Position numbers and translations under genes: made by a program
Shown here: one piece after another, positions 26,172 through 35,311 of the stretch
Layout of the letters: each line of letters starts with the position of its first letter
Position numbering within the stretch: the first letter of the stretch is position 1
The notes under the pieces: generated by a model
What the model saw: only the letters and a program-made list of their open reading frames with translations
What the model was told of the DNA's origin: nothing
The model's database searches: none
Origin: Chitinophagaceae bacterium T5-Br10_B2g13
GTDB taxonomy: Bacteria; Bacteroidota; Rhodothermia; Balneolales; Balneolaceae
Direction of reading: 5' to 3'
Assembly: GCA_001564065.1 (NCBI GenBank)
Contig: LKNA01000016.1
Coordinates: forward strand, 1 to 47,043
Length of the DNA stretch: 47,043 nucleotides

Positions 26172-26783
26172 ATGCTCAAACATTTTATAGAGTTCTTAGG
26201 CACTTTTTTACTGGTTGCGGCTTTAGGTATTTCGGGAGACCCAATTGCTATCGGCTTAATCATGGCGGCTCTGATATATATAGGAGCTGATATATCCGGT
26301 GGGCATTTCAACCCGGCAGTGACACTTGCCGCATGGGCAGCTGACGAAATTCCTGCCTCAAAAATTTCTGCCAATATCTTCTCACAGATTTTTGGGGCAC
26401 TGTCAGCTTCTGCATTTGTATGGTGGATTTCCGGCACTACCTTTGTTACTCAACCCGATACCAGCACCTCATTAAGTGTGTTTATCGCCGTTGAGTTTCT
26501 TTTTTCATTCTTTTTCATCCTCGTATTTTTGCACTTTGTTTACCCCAACAGACGCAGAAGAAATCCTATTTATGGAATTGTCGCAGGCGGCGTTCTTGGA
26601 GGATGTTACCTTATTACAGAGCCTTACACCGGAGTAGGCCTTAATCCGGCATTGAACATTGGATTTATCACTGCAGACTCAATTAATCACGGTTATTCCT
26701 ACTACCATCTGCCCATCTATCTGTTTACGCCGCTGATTGGTGGATTGGCTGCGGCGTTTGCACACCGTAAGCTATCTGTTTGA
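26172..26783 (+). CDS. MIP/aquaporin-family channel, atypical selectivity filter
   Basis: A 203-residue membrane protein with six hydrophobic segments. Both half-helix motifs of the MIP fold are intact: GGHFNPAVTLAAW with NPA at 47-49 and GVGLNPALNIGF with NPA at 158-160. The residue after the second NPA is leucine (L161) instead of the nearly invariant arginine of the aromatic/arginine filter. The protein is also short for the family (about 230-280). So pore selectivity is probably not that of a classical water channel; small neutral solutes are possible. It overlaps convergently the 3' end of a histidine kinase gene by 12 bp. Confidence 0.88.
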   Translation: MLKHFIEFLGTFLLVAALGISGDPIAIGLIMAALIYIGADISGGHFNPAVTLAAWAADEIPASKISANIFSQIFGALSASAFVWWISGTTFVTQPDTSTSLSVFIAVEFLFSFFFILVFLHFVYPNRRRRNPIYGIVAGGVLGGCYLITEPYTGVGLNPALNIGFITADSINHGYSYYHLPIYLFTPLIGGLAAAFAHRKLSV

Positions 26784-28166
26784 AGGCAGGGTAAACCAGA
26801 AATCTGAACCGGAACCGGGTTTACTCTTCACAAAAATATCTGAACTGTGAGCACTAAGAATACTTTTCACCACAGCAAGGCCCAATCCTGTACCTCCCTT
26901 ATCCCTTGAACGCGCCTTATCTGTCCTGTAAAAACGGTCGAAAAGTCTGCTCAGATGTTCCTGAGAAATACCAATTCCGGAATCAATAACGTGAACCGTA
27001 TATCCATCATCAGCCTCTTCAACATTCACGTCAATCCTGCCTTCATTAGTGTATTTAACCGCATTTGATATTAGATTTTCCAATACCTGTTCAATCTTAT
27101 CCGGATCGGCATAAACAACTCCCGACTCATCGTTGTAGTGAATTTCAATCCCCTTACTTTCTGCCTGAGATCGATAGACTCCCAGCACCTGGTTGATGAC
27201 ATCTTTAATATCAAAAAGCTTCTTCTCTATAAAATAGGAGTCTGAATCGTAGTGCTGAAGGGTTTTCAAATCCACAAAAAGCCTGTTTATTCTTTCTGCC
27301 TGCCGGGCAGCCGTTTTCAGATAGTGCTCTTTCTGCTCATCGGTTAGAGAATCCATCTCCAGCATTTCGAGCGAACCCGTTATCGTATGTAACGGATTCC
27401 TGATTTCGTGCGTTATATCGGCAAAAAACTGGCTCTGTTTCTCATAGAGTATCTTCATCTCTTCATTATCAGCCCGGAACCTTTCGGCCATCCGGTTCAG
27501 TGAATCAGCCAGTTGCCCAAACTCATCCTTCCTGTCCAGGTTTAGCGTCCGTTCTACATTTCCGCCTGCTATGTCGCGGGCTGCAGACTCGAGCTGTAAA
27601 ATTGGCCTCGATATGTATCTTGAAAAGAGAATGCTAACCAGAATGACTAAACCTATTGAAATAAACATGCCGGTGTAGATAATCCAGCGTATTGTTTTTA
27701 TAGGCTCATATATCTGGTCTTTCTGAATGCTGACCAGTAAATAGTTAGCCGGATTCAAATCACTGTGCAATTCAAAAAATGCTCTTAAATAATCGCTTTC
27801 ACTCTGATTTTGAAGCAGAATTCCATTCCGGCTTTGCTCAAACGATGAACTTAAACCGTCAATGAGCCCCGGAGCTATTCGTTCGGTGTGGTACGGCACT
27901 TCTGCAAACAGTTCACCATCCTCATCATACACTGCAATCTGATAGCCTGATGTACGAGCAGCCTCGTTCAAATTTGTTTCAAAATCCCCATCCAAACGAA
28001 GGTTTTGAATGGTGATAGCCAGCCACTCCGTATCGTTAACAATCTGCAATTCTCCCTCACTTAGTAGATAGTTGCGAATAAAGAGAATTGAATAGCTGCT
28101 GATTGCTGTAATTCCAAAAATCAGAAGCAGGATAAACGTCCAGGCAAGTTTAGAGCGAATACTCAT
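26772..28166 (-). CDS. HAMP-containing sensor histidine kinase
   Basis: 464 residues with an N-terminal membrane helix (about 9-31), a periplasmic sensor region of about 125 residues, a second membrane helix (about 161-182) and a HAMP linker (183-235, SRPILQLESAARDIAGGN). The kinase core follows: H-box FADITHEIRNPLHT with H253, N-box NLISNAVKYTNEG, G1 box DSGIGIS and G2 box GGTGLGLAVVKSI. It is encoded 7 bp after its likely partner, the OmpR-type regulator. The signal is not evident. Confidence 0.93.
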   Translation of the reverse strand: MSIRSKLAWTFILLLIFGITAISSYSILFIRNYLLSEGELQIVNDTEWLAITIQNLRLDGDFETNLNEAARTSGYQIAVYDEDGELFAEVPYHTERIAPGLIDGLSSSFEQSRNGILLQNQSESDYLRAFFELHSDLNPANYLLVSIQKDQIYEPIKTIRWIIYTGMFISIGLVILVSILFSRYISRPILQLESAARDIAGGNVERTLNLDRKDEFGQLADSLNRMAERFRADNEEMKILYEKQSQFFADITHEIRNPLHTITGSLEMLEMDSLTDEQKEHYLKTAARQAERINRLFVDLKTLQHYDSDSYFIEKKLFDIKDVINQVLGVYRSQAESKGIEIHYNDESGVVYADPDKIEQVLENLISNAVKYTNEGRIDVNVEEADDGYTVHVIDSGIGISQEHLSRLFDRFYRTDKARSRDKGGTGLGLAVVKSILSAHSSDIFVKSKPGSGSDFWFTLPSNR

Positions 28167-28173
28167 AATTCAT

Positions 28174-28869
28174 TCAAAGCAGTTCACGGTTCATTCCGTA
28201 ACCCAATCCTCTGTAGGTTTTGATCATATCTGAGGCTTCGGCCAATTTAAGCCGGAGATTTTTAATATGAACATCCACGGTACGATCAAAAACAAACCGA
28301 TCGTCTCCGCCTATATGCTCTAAAATCTCCTGCCTGGAGTAGACACGCTTTGGATTTTGGAAAAACATCTCAACGATAGCATATTCTGTTGAGGTAAGCT
28401 CTACTCGCTTCTCTTTTAAGTATAGATCTTTTCCGCTTGTATCGAGGAAAAGCTCGCCGTGCTGTATCCATTTACTGTTTTGAGGCTGTTGCCTTCTTAA
28501 AAGCGATTCGATGTGCGCTTTTACCAGTTTTAAACTGGCCGGCTTGGAGATATAGTCATCAGCGCCAAGCTCTAAACCTTCAATTTCATCCTTTTCTTTG
28601 TCTTTTGCAGTGAGAAAAATAACCGGAATTTCACTCATTACCGGATGCTTTCTAATTACACTGCAAATCTCTTTTCCATCCACGTTGGGTACCATAATAT
28701 CCAGTACAGCCACATGTATATCACTGGCATGCTTATCGATTAATTCAAGTGCCTTCAACCCGTTGTGCGCCAGTAAAACGTTAAAATTATTCATCTCTAA
28801 AAAGTTGGCTAGCATTTCTGCCGGCTCAATTTCATCTTCTACTAAAAGAATGGTGTGTTTTGGCTGCAT
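28174..28869 (-). CDS. OmpR-family response regulator
   Basis: A 231-residue regulator with a receiver domain (about 5-120: acidic pair E11/D12, phosphoacceptor D57 in VAVLDIMVPN, threonine in FLTAKD, lysine in YISKPA). A winged-helix DNA-binding domain (about 135-229) follows, with LTSTEYAIVEMFFQNPKRVYSR, RTVDVHIKNLR and KTYRGLGYGM. It is first in an operon with the histidine kinase, forming a complete two-component system. Candidate operator structure lies upstream at 28914-28943. Confidence 0.94.
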   Translation of the reverse strand: MQPKHTILLVEDEIEPAEMLANFLEMNNFNVLLAHNGLKALELIDKHASDIHVAVLDIMVPNVDGKEICSVIRKHPVMSEIPVIFLTAKDKEKDEIEGLELGADDYISKPASLKLVKAHIESLLRRQQPQNSKWIQHGELFLDTSGKDLYLKEKRVELTSTEYAIVEMFFQNPKRVYSRQEILEHIGGDDRFVFDRTVDVHIKNLRLKLAEASDMIKTYRGLGYGMNRELL

Positions 28870-28913
28870 ATCAGATTTAATTATTCATTTTTATATCAAC
28901 TGGTCACCGGGCC

Positions 28914-28943
28914 TTACGGCACGCTCGAGCTGTACAAGCGTAA
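28914..28943. promoter_or_regulatory. Nested palindrome in the divergent regulator-SDR gap
   Basis: An 8-bp perfect palindrome, GCTCGAGC (28923-28930), lies inside outer arms TTACG (28914-28918) and CGTAA (28939-28943). The element is GC-rich in an AT-rich 146-bp gap shared by the response regulator gene (minus) and the SDR gene (plus). It could be a binding site controlling one or both. Confidence 0.3.
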
Positions 28944-29015
28944 CTATGTTGAATTAAAATTTAGAGTTGAACTTGATTAGACTATATTTCACAAAATGAA
29001 AATAAGATCAGTAAA

Positions 29016-29810
29016 ATGGCACTTCAAAAAAAAGTAATCTGGATTACCGGTGCTTCATCCGGAATTGGGGAAGCACTTGCGTACGAATTTAACAAAAAAG
29101 GAGCACACTTAATTCTGTCTTCGCGCAGGCTTGAAGAGCTGGAGCGCGTAAAAGAAAATTGCTCCGACAGTGAAGAGAGCGTAAAAATTCTGCCTATAGA
29201 TCTGTCAGAGTCTGAGGCAATGGAAAAGAAGGTTGTTGAGGCTTTAGCTCTTTTTGGCCATGTTGATATGCTTATCAACAATGGAGGAATCAGCCAGCGA
29301 TCGTATGCCGTGGATACGGAGATGTCTACCGTGCGCAGAGTGATGGAGGTCAACTTTTTTGGCACCGTTGCGCTTACCAAAGCCCTGTTACCAACGTTTA
29401 TTGAGCAAAAGTCCGGGCATATCGTGGTAATCAGCAGCGTGATGGGCAAATTCGGTACCAAGTACAGATCCACTTATGCCGCATCCAAACACGCTTTGCA
29501 AGGGTACTTCGACTCACTCAGACAGGAGCTTTATGAACACAATGTTGATGTAACGCTTGTGTGCCCCGGCTATGTGAAAACAGATGTGACCATAAATGCT
29601 CTAACCGGTAGCGGCGAAAAGTACAATGAAATGGGTAAGGGGCAGAAGAACGCCATGCCTCCCGAAGAGTTCGCTAAAAAGCTGATCCCTAAACTGGCTG
29701 CAAAAAAAGAGGAGATCTACCTGGGCGGAGCTGAATTGATGGGAGTATATCTTAAACGATTTGTACCCGGCCTTTTCAATAAAATTCTGAAACGGGTTAA
29801 GGTTACCTAA
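29016..29810 (+). CDS. Short-chain dehydrogenase/reductase (SDR)
   Basis: A 264-residue classical SDR. The NAD(P)-binding motif TGASSGIG is at 11-18, followed by an SSRR segment after strand 2 that suggests NADP preference. The structural NNGG motif is at 88-91, and the catalytic residues are S141, Y154 and K158 (YAASK). The C-terminal part (PGYVKTDVTINALTGSG, later AAKKEEIYLGG) resembles the DHRS7/DltE-like group of SDRs. The substrate cannot be told from sequence. It is monocistronic, divergent from the two-component operon. Confidence 0.92.
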   Translation: MALQKKVIWITGASSGIGEALAYEFNKKGAHLILSSRRLEELERVKENCSDSEESVKILPIDLSESEAMEKKVVEALALFGHVDMLINNGGISQRSYAVDTEMSTVRRVMEVNFFGTVALTKALLPTFIEQKSGHIVVISSVMGKFGTKYRSTYAASKHALQGYFDSLRQELYEHNVDVTLVCPGYVKTDVTINALTGSGEKYNEMGKGQKNAMPPEEFAKKLIPKLAAKKEEIYLGGAELMGVYLKRFVPGLFNKILKRVKVT

Positions 29811-29869
29811 TTAGTCAAGTCTTTTTCATTAACTGTTGTTAAAAAATAAGAACAACCTAAAAGCTTAAT

Positions 29870-30838
29870 TCATAAATAGACTTGTGGCATTTCAATTATT
29901 TGCCGGAATTTATTCGAAATTCTGCTTTTTAAAGAACGAGCCTTCCGTTTAGCCACGGAAACATCAGAGGGCCACAGCATTTTACGTTGGTCAACACAGT
30001 AAACAGGCTTACCTGCGGTTTTAGCAATTACTTTTGCTTGTGAGATAGAGCTCTCGATAAAAAGTCTGGCACCGGATTTGGCAGAAAACACTTTACCTTT
30101 AAACAATCCATAATTATTTGCGGCCCTTCGTTCTTCCTGTGTTTTGAAGTCTCTCATAATAAGTTCATCGTAAGAAATACCTTGGCGAGCTAACCACTCT
30201 TCAGTTTCCGGTCGATATTTTTCAAGACGGTTGGTAACAAGTGCGTGAATCCTATAATTAGCTCGAAGCAGTGGTTTTGCGTTTTTTAAAAACTTCAAAT
30301 AGTTCTCGCCGTCATCATTTTCTTCAGGGGTGGGATCTTTACAAAGTACACCGTCGATATCTACGCAAGATTTATTAATAATTCTGTGATTCATCATATT
30401 CCATTCAAAAATTCGAGGCATCGAACATTTTTCCAAAAATAGATCCACTTGATCTTTGGCCTCAGGATTCATGTATACAACCCCATATTGAATCGACTTT
30501 TCCTTGCAGGAGTTACTTAGTTTTTCCCTGACCTCTTCCATCGCTCTTCCAGTAGCAAGACTGTCGTCTAATACTAAAACTTTCTTTTTTGAAGAAAATT
30601 TTATGGAGGAATCTCCAACTCTCCACCCTGACGGCAAGATTTTACCTTCAAGGTAACCCTGAACATCTGTTAAGGGTAAATGCAGATGAAGTGCCAGCAA
30701 ATTAGCCGCCATCAATCCACTTCGCGGAACGCCAACAATTAGATCTATATCAGAAGGGATTTTGTGTAGGTTTTTTACAATGGTGTAGTTCAGATCGTTA
30801 AATGATCTGTAGTTAAGATGTTCATTGCCAACAGCCAT
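29870..30838 (-). CDS. Phosphoribosyltransferase-HAD-like fusion protein
   Basis: 322 residues in two parts. Residues 1-150 look like a type I phosphoribosyltransferase: IDLIVGVPRSGLMAA, then the PRPP-binding loop VLVLDDSLATGRAM at 87-100. Residues 155-285 look like a HAD-superfamily phosphatase: motif I CVDIDGVL with D160 and D162, a motif II threonine in LVTNR (T202), and a late FIESS segment in place of the usual DD motif IV. A basic tail follows. No signal peptide is seen. The pair of activities suggests a nucleotide or sugar-phosphate made or cleaved at a ribose-phosphate group, then dephosphorylated. Neighbours give no pathway clue; it is monocistronic. Substrate unknown. Confidence 0.8.
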   Translation of the reverse strand: MAVGNEHLNYRSFNDLNYTIVKNLHKIPSDIDLIVGVPRSGLMAANLLALHLHLPLTDVQGYLEGKILPSGWRVGDSSIKFSSKKKVLVLDDSLATGRAMEEVREKLSNSCKEKSIQYGVVYMNPEAKDQVDLFLEKCSMPRIFEWNMMNHRIINKSCVDIDGVLCKDPTPEENDDGENYLKFLKNAKPLLRANYRIHALVTNRLEKYRPETEEWLARQGISYDELIMRDFKTQEERRAANNYGLFKGKVFSAKSGARLFIESSISQAKVIAKTAGKPVYCVDQRKMLWPSDVSVAKRKARSLKSRISNKFRQIIEMPQVYL

Positions 30839-31005
30839 TAGAATTCAATCTTGATTCAAGTTAATTATTGACTCTAAATCGGATTAAAGATTACAACACT
30901 GAAAGGTGAATTGTAATTAGATTCGCTTAATAGGTCGCAGATCATTCACAGATGAAAAAACTGGGTAGTAAAACAGTTCGTAAGTTTGACTGACAATATT
31001 TGATA

Positions 31006-31926
31006 TCATCCAAGTCGTTTCCGTTTATTCAGGTAGGCCAGAAGGGCGAGATCAAACGGCTTTTGTGTGTCAATCTCCTCAAAATCAACTCCGGCTTCAC
31101 TACAGGCAATCTTGAATTTCTGTGTGTACTCTTTCACCTTTTTCTGATACGACTCCCTGAACTGCGCTGGGTTCATCTCGAGCTCCTCCCCTGTTTCCAT
31201 ATCTTCAAAGAGATACCGGCCATCCGGAAAATCAAGATCGCGTTCACTTTTGTGTTCAAGCACGTTAAACAGAAGTACTTCGTGCCGCTGATGCCGCAAA
31301 TGCCTCATAGCCGATATCAGCGAATCGTGACCGTCCACATTTTCAAACAGATCGGTAATAATCACCACCAAACTTCTCTTCTTTAAACTTTCGGCCAACG
31401 TGTGTAATGCATTCGCTGAAGCCGACCTTTTTCTCGTTTCTGAAAGACGCTCTTCATCAGCCAGTACTTTTTCAAGCTCAGTATAGAGCAGGCGAAGGTG
31501 GCTGTATGATGATTTTGCGGGAAATTGAGACCGGATCTCATCATCAAACAGAACCATTCCGCATGCGTCACGCTGGCGATGCATCATATGCATGAGTGAT
31601 GCTGCATAGTGTATGGCATATTTGAGCTTGCTCCATTCAGCAAAATATTTGTAATTCATGGAGCTGCTTACATCGAGCACCACATGCGCACGCAGATTTG
31701 TTTCAGCCTCATATCGTTTTACGTAGAAGCGCTCTGTTTTCCCATACACTTTCCAGTCGATATGCTTGAAATCGTCTCCCTGGTTGTACGGTTTGTGTTC
31801 AGCAAACTCAACACTGAATCCATGGTAGGGACTTCTGTGCAGCCCGGAAATAAATCCCTCAACAATTCGTCGGGCTTTAATTTCAAGCGGAGCAAGCTGG
31901 TTGAGTATGTCTGAATCCAATAGCAT
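31006..31926 (-). CDS. DUF58-family protein with VWA-like domain
   Basis: A 306-residue protein with the DUF58 signature NQGDDFKHIDWKVYGKTERF at residues about 48-67, then a von Willebrand A-like domain. The metal-ion-dependent adhesion-site motif DxSxS is present as D85, S87, S89 in VVLDVSSSMNY. DUF58 proteins usually sit beside MoxR-type AAA+ ATPases and act in assembling or activating membrane or metalloprotein complexes. Here no MoxR gene is adjacent, which is unusual, so the partner would have to be elsewhere. Confidence 0.88.
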   Translation of the reverse strand: MLLDSDILNQLAPLEIKARRIVEGFISGLHRSPYHGFSVEFAEHKPYNQGDDFKHIDWKVYGKTERFYVKRYEAETNLRAHVVLDVSSSMNYKYFAEWSKLKYAIHYAASLMHMMHRQRDACGMVLFDDEIRSQFPAKSSYSHLRLLYTELEKVLADEERLSETRKRSASANALHTLAESLKKRSLVVIITDLFENVDGHDSLISAMRHLRHQRHEVLLFNVLEHKSERDLDFPDGRYLFEDMETGEELEMNPAQFRESYQKKVKEYTQKFKIACSEAGVDFEEIDTQKPFDLALLAYLNKRKRLG

Positions 31927-32100
31927 ATAAGAACCTATCCTTTTTCAGCTTTATCGGCAAAATCTGATTTTTATTAAACGCTTTTTGTGGAAGATGGCGG
32001 TGAAATTTCTTACTCTTATAAACTGCAAACGAAGCGATTTGGTTTTGACAGACCACTGCTCGCGGATTAACTGAGAGACTTCACTCATAACATTGTACCG

Positions 32101-32997
32101 ATGAAAAAAATATATACATCAGCTGATCAAATTGATTTTTCTCTAAATGATATTGCCAAGATGCCGGCCCCCAAGCAGGTGTTAACGGTTAAGCCCACCT
32201 ATTTTGATGTTGAATACGTGATTAACCCACACATGAAAGATCACGTTGGCAATGTTGACAAAATGCAGGCACAAAATGAGTGGGAACACCTTGTAGACGG
32301 TTACGAGGAGCTCGGCTTTAAAGTTCATCAGCTGAACGGAGTTGAAGGTTTGCCGGACATGGTTTTTTGTGCAAACCAAAGTCTTCCATTTATTGACAGT
32401 GAAGGAAATAAAAAAGTACTGATGAGCATCATGCACTCTCCTGAACGGAAAGATGAAGTCTCCCATATCGAAAAATGGTACAAAGACCAGGGATACGAAA
32501 TTGAATATCTGGATGACTCTCAGGTAGATGATTTTGAGGGAATGGGTGATGCGTTGTGGCACTTCAAAAAAAGGCTCCTCTGGGGCGGTTACGGCTTCCG
32601 CTCTTCTTTAAAAGCTTATGATCAGATCTCAGAGAAATTTGACACCCCGGTTGTAGCCCTTGAACTGACTGACGACAAGTTCTATCACCTCGACACCTGC
32701 ATGGCTATGCTGAATGAAAACAGTGTGCTCATCTATCCGGACGCATTCCAGGAAGAGGGTTTAAAAATGATTAATAAGCTGTTTGATAATGTGATCGAGG
32801 CCACACAGTACGAAGCCGAAAAACTTTTTGCTGTAAACGCCACTTGCCCCGATGGGAAAAATGTACTCATTCAGCAAGGATGTACCGATGTAAACCAAAA
32901 GCTTCGTGATGCCGGATTCTCAGTTCACGAATACAGTACGTTTGAGTTTATCAAAAGCGGCGGCAGTGTTTTCTGCATGAAAATGCTGCTCTGGTAA
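32101..32997 (+). CDS. DDAH-like amidinotransferase-family hydrolase
   Basis: A 298-residue member of the guanidino-group-modifying (amidinotransferase/dimethylargininase) superfamily. The key residues fall where expected: the LPDMVFCAN segment with D86, the EGMGDALW segment, catalytic H196 in FYHLDTCMAM, and the nucleophile C292 in the C-terminal SGGSVFCMKMLLW. Family members hydrolyse or transfer amidino groups from arginine-like substrates, for example dimethylarginine to citrulline. The C-terminal cysteine only seven residues from the end is typical. Exact substrate is uncertain; it is monocistronic. Confidence 0.88.
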   Translation: MKKIYTSADQIDFSLNDIAKMPAPKQVLTVKPTYFDVEYVINPHMKDHVGNVDKMQAQNEWEHLVDGYEELGFKVHQLNGVEGLPDMVFCANQSLPFIDSEGNKKVLMSIMHSPERKDEVSHIEKWYKDQGYEIEYLDDSQVDDFEGMGDALWHFKKRLLWGGYGFRSSLKAYDQISEKFDTPVVALELTDDKFYHLDTCMAMLNENSVLIYPDAFQEEGLKMINKLFDNVIEATQYEAEKLFAVNATCPDGKNVLIQQGCTDVNQKLRDAGFSVHEYSTFEFIKSGGSVFCMKMLLW

Positions 32998-33105
32998 AAC
33001 TCCCAAATTTAAGCAGGTCACATTATCAATCTTTGAATGATGCAGTTTGTTTTTTATGTAATGAAACGCCTGCATTGCTTTGATTTTTAATTTAAACTCC
33101 CAGTT

Positions 33106-34419
33106 ATGCGTAATTTCTCAGCACTCATATTCTTAGCCACACTGCTAGGCTTCTCTTTCTCTGCTTCCACTTCACATGCCCAGGATGCAGAGGAGTTACT
33201 GAAACGGCATGCTGTGGAATTTCAAAACAGCAGTGATGTTATTGAGCTCTTGTCCCACATTGACAGAGAGAGGCTGGTCTTGTTGGGTGAAGCTTCTCAC
33301 GGAACATCTCAGTTTTACACCAAAAGAGCAGCTCTTTCTCAGTCTCTCATCAAAGAGAAAAATTTTCGATTTGTAGCTGTGGAAGCAGATTGGTCATCAA
33401 TGTCAAAAATCAATGAGTTTGTGCAGCACAAACCCTACGGACCACAAACTCTATCTGAGGCGATGAAGGCAATTGAACGCTGGCCGCTTTGGATGTGGAG
33501 AAATATGGAGTTCAAAAACTTTGTAGAGTGGCTCCGTGATTATAATGAAAACCTGGCCCCAAACGAGCGAGTTGGCCTGTATGGAGTTGATGTGTATGAC
33601 AACCGTTCCGTTATGGATGATGTTTTAAGCTGGATAAACAGTCATAATGTAAATCAGGGAAGAGTTGCAGAGCAGGCGTATTCCTGTAAAACCCGGCATC
33701 CAAACACGTCATCTTACATTCAAATGGTTGCCAGAACCGGGCAGGATTGCAGTGATGATTTAAATGAAGTTTTGCGAATTGTACGTCAAATTGAACAGAG
33801 CCACGATACCGATCCGTGGAAATTCTTCAAGGCCGAGCAGGGCGCAAAAGTGGCTATTAATGCCGAAAAACACTACAGAGCCAATCTGCAACAGAGTGCG
33901 GCCTCCTGGAACTACCGGGCAAACCACTTTTATTTAACCGCCGAACGACTCTTAGAATATCATCAAACCGATAGCCGTGGCATTGTTTGGGCTCACAACA
34001 CCCATATCGGTGATGCAAGGGCAACCGATATGCACCGCGCGGGCATGGTGAATATCGGTCAGCTTAGCAGACAAGAGCTTGGGACAGATAACGTATTTGC
34101 GATTGGGTTTGGCACCTACGAAGGTGAAGTTCTGGCTGCTTTCAACTGGGAAGGAGACAGACAGAAAATGGTGACACCTCCAGCCCAAACAGGCAGCTGG
34201 GAATTCATGCTGAACGAAATAGGGTTGAATAATCTTTACTTGGTTTTTAACGATGAATCTATGAACAACGCTCTTTCAAACCCGATTCCACACCGGGCTA
34301 TTGGAGTTACCTATAATCCTCAAAATGAACAGAATAATTACGTTCAGACCGTATTACCGGAGAGGTACGACGCGTTCATCTTTATACGGAACACAGATAG
34401 CCTCAATCCGTTAGATTGA
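33106..34419 (+). CDS. Secreted erythromycin-esterase-family protein
   Basis: 437 residues with a signal peptide (about 1-25, ending SHAQ). The mature part matches the erythromycin esterase/succinoglycan-biosynthesis-associated family: LLGEASHGTSQFY with E62 and H65, FVAVEADW with E93, GLYGVDVYD, and WAHNTHIGDAR with H297. These correspond to the active-site glutamates and histidines studied in EreB. Despite the family name, most members in environmental bacteria have no shown link to macrolides, so resistance should not be assumed. It precedes the DUF481 gene by 31 bp and may share a transcript. Confidence 0.88.
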   Translation: MRNFSALIFLATLLGFSFSASTSHAQDAEELLKRHAVEFQNSSDVIELLSHIDRERLVLLGEASHGTSQFYTKRAALSQSLIKEKNFRFVAVEADWSSMSKINEFVQHKPYGPQTLSEAMKAIERWPLWMWRNMEFKNFVEWLRDYNENLAPNERVGLYGVDVYDNRSVMDDVLSWINSHNVNQGRVAEQAYSCKTRHPNTSSYIQMVARTGQDCSDDLNEVLRIVRQIEQSHDTDPWKFFKAEQGAKVAINAEKHYRANLQQSAASWNYRANHFYLTAERLLEYHQTDSRGIVWAHNTHIGDARATDMHRAGMVNIGQLSRQELGTDNVFAIGFGTYEGEVLAAFNWEGDRQKMVTPPAQTGSWEFMLNEIGLNNLYLVFNDESMNNALSNPIPHRAIGVTYNPQNEQNNYVQTVLPERYDAFIFIRNTDSLNPLD

Positions 34420-34450
34420 TTCACAAATTTCAACATAAGCTTTACACCCA

Positions 34451-35209
34451 TTGAAAACAGCACTCCTTCTCATTCTTTCACTTCTTTTTGCTGATATCGC
34501 CAAATCGCAGGTTCTCAATGTAGAACGGGTCAGGGCCGATGCCGACACCACAGGCTGGACCGGTGAGCTGGGCGCGGATTTTTCCCTCAACAAATACAAC
34601 GATCAAATTATAAAAGTGGGTGGACAGGCTAACGCTGCCTATTTTTCTACTAACCATGGATACTTACTGCTTAGCAACATAGACCTTGTAAATGTGGATG
34701 GCAATTCACTCGTCAGTAATGGGTATATTCACTTGCGATCAACACTTCATAGGAAAAACAGTTTCTCACCTGAAGCTTTTGTTCAGTATCAGTACAATAA
34801 CAACCTTGGTTTACAGAACCGCGCACTGGGTGGAGCTGGAGTTCGATACACTTTTCTTACACGGCCTAACCTTCGGGGACATATCTCAACAGGATTTATG
34901 TACGAGTTTGAGGAGTGGAGCCTGAGTGATGATTTAACGGTTAAAAATGAGTACATCAAAAGCACCAGCAACATTGTAGTTCGGGGGCAGCTTAACCCGC
35001 AAACTTCTCTTACGATGATTGGGTACTATCAAGCCAGGCCGGATCGATTTTTTAAACCGAGGGCTACATCAGAAAATCAGCTCAATATCCGAATGGGCCG
35101 TTCGGTAACGTTCAGGGTCAGTTTTACGATGACCTACGATTTTGAACCCGTGATTGACGTTCCCAACCTTACGTACGAGCTAAAGAATGGAATTGTACTC
35201 TCTTTTTAG
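34451..35209 (+). CDS. DUF481-like outer-membrane beta-barrel protein
   Basis: 252 residues with a signal peptide (about 1-19, ending AKSQ) and then a series of amphipathic beta-strands (WTGELGADFSLNKYND, the QANAAYFSTNHGYLLLSNID region, and further hairpins) ending in a hydrophobic strand with final Phe. This suggests an 8- to 12-stranded barrel of the DUF481/YdiY type. The start is TTG at 34451: it gives the signal peptide immediately, and an in-frame stop codon lies only 13 bp upstream, with no ATG between. Function unknown. Confidence 0.8.
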   Translation: MKTALLLILSLLFADIAKSQVLNVERVRADADTTGWTGELGADFSLNKYNDQIIKVGGQANAAYFSTNHGYLLLSNIDLVNVDGNSLVSNGYIHLRSTLHRKNSFSPEAFVQYQYNNNLGLQNRALGGAGVRYTFLTRPNLRGHISTGFMYEFEEWSLSDDLTVKNEYIKSTSNIVVRGQLNPQTSLTMIGYYQARPDRFFKPRATSENQLNIRMGRSVTFRVSFTMTYDFEPVIDVPNLTYELKNGIVLSF

Positions 35210-35311
35210 AACTGAAGAATCAGGCTTCTCTCATAAAGATAGTACACAACTAAATTTTACCCTTTCATTCAATTTTGGTAACGTAGACCTGTTTAATTCA
35301 AAAAAGATCTG

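Noticed and set aside
28926-28938. 13-nt match to the 3' end of fluorescent-protein genes (CGAGCTGTACAAG)
   Set aside because: The match is short, the surrounding bases and frame differ, and no coding sequence is present; chance similarity, not vector contamination.
33106-34419. Macrolide resistance gene
   Set aside because: The family is named for erythromycin esterases, but environmental members are broad and no mobile or resistance context is present here.
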